Positions 62,303-64,000 of a stretch of DNA of 64,000 bases are shown piece by piece. Under the pieces are notes generated by a model that ran no database searches, was not told the DNA's origin, and saw only the letters and a list, made by a program, of their open reading frames with translations. A program made the translations under genes and the position numbers. This DNA comes from Streptomyces sp. V3I8 (GTDB lineage Bacteria > Actinomycetota > Actinomycetes > Streptomycetales > Streptomycetaceae): positions 1,798,001-1,862,000 of the forward strand of contig NZ_JAUSZL010000002.1 in NCBI RefSeq assembly GCF_030817535.1, in the 5' to 3' direction. Each line of letters starts with the position of its first letter. The stretch's first letter is position 1.

Positions 62303-62941
62303 ATGCGACTGATCGTGGGAATGACCGGCGCCACCGGTGCGGCGCTGGGCGTTCGGCTGCTCACCGAGTTGCGCGGGAACCCGCAGGTGGAGACGCATCT
62401 GGTGCTCAGCCGCTGGGCGCGCACGACGGTGGAGCTGGAGACCGGGCTGAGCGCCCGCGAGGTGGCCGCGCTGGCCGACGTCACCTACTCGCCCGACGAC
62501 CAGGGGGCGGCGATCTCCTCCGGCTCGTTCCCCGCCGACGGCATGGTGATCGTCCCGTGCAGCATGAAGACGCTGGCCGGCATCCGGGCCGGGTACGGCG
62601 AAGGGCTGATGGTCCGCGCCGCCGACGTGACGCTCAAGGAGCGGCGCCGGATGGTTCTGGTGCCGCGGGAGACGCCGCTCAACGAGATCCATCTGTCGAA
62701 CATGCTGGAACTCGCCCGCATGGGCGTCTCGATCGTGCCGCCCATGCCCGCCTTCTACAACCGGCCGGAGTCGGTGGACGACATCGTCGGCCACATCGTC
62801 ATGCGAGTCCTCGACCAGTTCGGGCTCGGGACCGCCGGCGCCCGGCGCTGGGACGGCTTCCCGCGGCCGCCGGCCGGCCCCGCGGCCGACGCCCCCGCGA
62901 CACGCCACAACGGCACGAAACAGAGGAGCGCCCGTTCATGA
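62303..62941 (+). CDS. ubiX: UbiX-type flavin prenyltransferase
   Basis: A 212-residue flavoprotein that makes prenylated FMN, the cofactor of UbiD decarboxylases. Motifs are MRLIVGMTGATGAALGVRLL, HLVLSRWA, SSGSFPADGMVIVPCSMKTLAGI and PRETPLNEIHLSNML; all are characteristic. ATG 62303 has GGAGG eight bases upstream. The stop overlaps the UbiD start by four bases (ATGA), the normal coupling of the pair. A C-terminal Arg/Pro/Ala tail of about 25 residues is extra. Confidence 0.96.
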   Translation: MRLIVGMTGATGAALGVRLLTELRGNPQVETHLVLSRWARTTVELETGLSAREVAALADVTYSPDDQGAAISSGSFPADGMVIVPCSMKTLAGIRAGYGEGLMVRAADVTLKERRRMVLVPRETPLNEIHLSNMLELARMGVSIVPPMPAFYNRPESVDDIVGHIVMRVLDQFGLGTAGARRWDGFPRPPAGPAADAPATRHNGTKQRSARS

Positions 62942-64000
62942 CCGACCCCACGGCCGACCCCACGACCAGCCCCACGACCGACCCCACGGCCGGGCCGGTG
63001 ATCCGGTTCGGTGAACTGCGCGGTTACCTCGACGCACTGGAGGCCCTCGGCGACCTGCACCGCGTCACACGACCGGTGAGCGCCGACCTGGAAGCCGCCG
63101 CGATCAGCCGTCTGTCCTGCGAACGGCAGTCCGCCGCCCCGCTGTTCGAGAACGTCGAGGGCGTCGCGCCGGGCTTCCGGTTGCTCGGGGCGCCCGCCGC
63201 GCTCAGCTCCGCTCCCGGCAAGCCGCTGGCCCGGGTCGCCCTGTCCGTCGGCCTGCCCGCCGGGACCACCGCCGCCGAACTGGTCGACCACCTGGCCCGC
63301 ACCCGCGAGGCGAAGCCCGTGCCCCCTCGGCCGGTCGCACGGGAGGACGCGCCCTGCAAGCAGAACGTGCTGCTGGGCGACGACGCCACCCTCGACCGCT
63401 TCCCGGTGCCCCGGGTCCACGAGTTCGACGGCGGACCCTACGCCAACACCTGGGGCATCATCGTCGCCAGGACACCGGACGGCCGGTGGACCAACTGGTC
63501 CATCGCCCGGATCATGCTGATCGACGGCAGGCACATGACCGGCCTGGTGATTCCGGCGCAGCACATCGGCATGATCTGGTCGCAGTGGGTGGAGATCGGC
63601 GAGCCGATGCCGTACGCGCTGGTGCAGGGCGGCGACCCGGCCATCCCGTTCGTCGGGGGCGTTCCGCTGCCGCCGGGAGTCGACGAGGCCGGCTACATCG
63701 GGGCGCTGCACGGCGAGCCGGTCGACGTCGTGCGGTGCGAGACGGTGGATCTGGAGGTGCCCGCGGGCGCGGAGATCGTCATCGAGGGGCATCTGTCCGT
63801 CGGCCGCGACGCGCGGGAGGGACCGTTCGGCGAGTTCGCCGGATACGGCTCCACCGAGACGTCGATGCAGCCGGTGTACACGGTCGAGGCCATCACCCAC
63901 CGCGACGACCCGATCTGGCCGCTGGTGGCCGAGGGCCGGCCGGTGGACGAGTTCCACACCGTGACGGGCGTCGGTCAGGCGGCCGAAGTCCTGGCGGAGC
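62938..64000 (+). CDS. ubiD: UbiD/Fdc-type prenylated-FMN decarboxylase (runs off the window)
   Basis: The first 354 residues are visible. After a Pro/Thr/Asp-repeat extension (DPTADPTTSPTTDPTAG), the UbiD fold begins at IRFGELRGYLDALEALGDLHR. Metal/cofactor residues are seen in PYANTWGIIVA and NWSIARIMLIDGRHMTGLV, and the catalytic Glu region in EGPFGEFAGYGS. The NWSIAR segment is typical of Fdc1-like cinnamic/ferulic acid decarboxylases. Here it should turn p-coumarate into p-vinylphenol, using cofactor from the coupled ubiX gene. The C-terminus lies beyond position 64000. Confidence 0.92.
   Translation, partial: MTDPTADPTTSPTTDPTAGPVIRFGELRGYLDALEALGDLHRVTRPVSADLEAAAISRLSCERQSAAPLFENVEGVAPGFRLLGAPAALSSAPGKPLARVALSVGLPAGTTAAELVDHLARTREAKPVPPRPVAREDAPCKQNVLLGDDATLDRFPVPRVHEFDGGPYANTWGIIVARTPDGRWTNWSIARIMLIDGRHMTGLVIPAQHIGMIWSQWVEIGEPMPYALVQGGDPAIPFVGGVPLPPGVDEAGYIGALHGEPVDVVRCETVDLEVPAGAEIVIEGHLSVGRDAREGPFGEFAGYGSTETSMQPVYTVEAITHRDDPIWPLVAEGRPVDEFHTVTGVGQAAEVLAE

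Overview
The window is high-GC actinobacterial DNA, almost certainly from a Streptomyces chromosome. The evidence is the very high GC at third codon positions, frequent GTG starts, 4-bp ATGA/GTGA gene overlaps, twin-arginine signals, many TetR/HxlR/LuxR/SARP-type regulators, F420-type enzymes, DUF4232/DUF6461/SAV_915 families and a tyrosinase with its MelC1-type chaperone. No rRNA or tRNA gene and no CRISPR array was seen.

Region 1 (1-26.9 kb) looks like ordinary Streptomyces arm or core DNA. It holds an Ada/AlkA glycosylase and an Ogt methyltransferase (alkylation repair, overlapping genes), a Tat-exported GH2 beta-galactosidase with an inserted LamG-like domain, a macro-domain protein coupled to a phytoene-dehydrogenase-like oxidoreductase, an inositol-phosphatase-family enzyme, two gamma-glutamyltransferase-family proteins, a two-component system and secreted small proteins. 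It also holds a compact reductive pyrimidine (uracil/hydantoin) degradation group on the minus strand: beta-ureidopropionase-type amidohydrolase, class III aminotransferase, dihydropyrimidinase, an LLM-class F420-type oxidoreductase and an NCS1 permease.

Region 2 (27-42 kb) is accessory. It opens with a conserved gene cut off after about 60 codons, a very strong hairpin terminator and a highly structured non-coding stretch whose base pairing favours the minus strand. A small membrane protein resembling those in Streptomyces conjugative elements follows. Then come five regulator/redox-or-CoA-enzyme pairs (TetR-SDR, TetR-F420-reductase-like, HxlR-NmrA, SDR-XRE, HxlR-crotonase), three of them with palindromic operators. 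A graveyard of three degraded IS5-type transposases with short tandem repeat expansions follows, next to an orphan glutamate-type ABC ATPase that has lost its partner genes.

Region 3 (42-47.6 kb) carries a secreted GDSL hydrolase, exonuclease III, a metallo-beta-lactamase-fold hydrolase, a PcaD-PcaC fusion whose nucleophile elbow lacks Ser, and the C-terminal remnant of a tyrosine recombinase.

Region 4 (47.9-64.0 kb, running off the right edge) is a biosynthetic gene cluster. GriI/GriH-type enzymes make 3-amino-4-hydroxybenzoate. A MIO ammonia-lyase (probable p-coumarate supply), a cluster DAHP synthase (aromatic precursor supply), a PaaK-like AMP ligase and a UbiX/UbiD(Fdc) pair (probable decarboxylation to p-vinylphenol) provide and join the second half. 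A GriF/NspF-type copper oxidase with chaperone, a berberine-bridge-type flavoenzyme, an MFS exporter, and LuxR, SARP and MarR regulators complete it. This parts list matches the known bagremycin/ferroverdin pathway (p-vinylphenyl esters of 3-amino- or 3-nitroso-4-hydroxybenzoate, the nitroso form chelating iron). The assignment is from recognised family content, not from a database search. The flanking recombinase remnant, the berberine-bridge gene with a second decayed copy, and the specific cis-repeats may be distinctive features of this locus.
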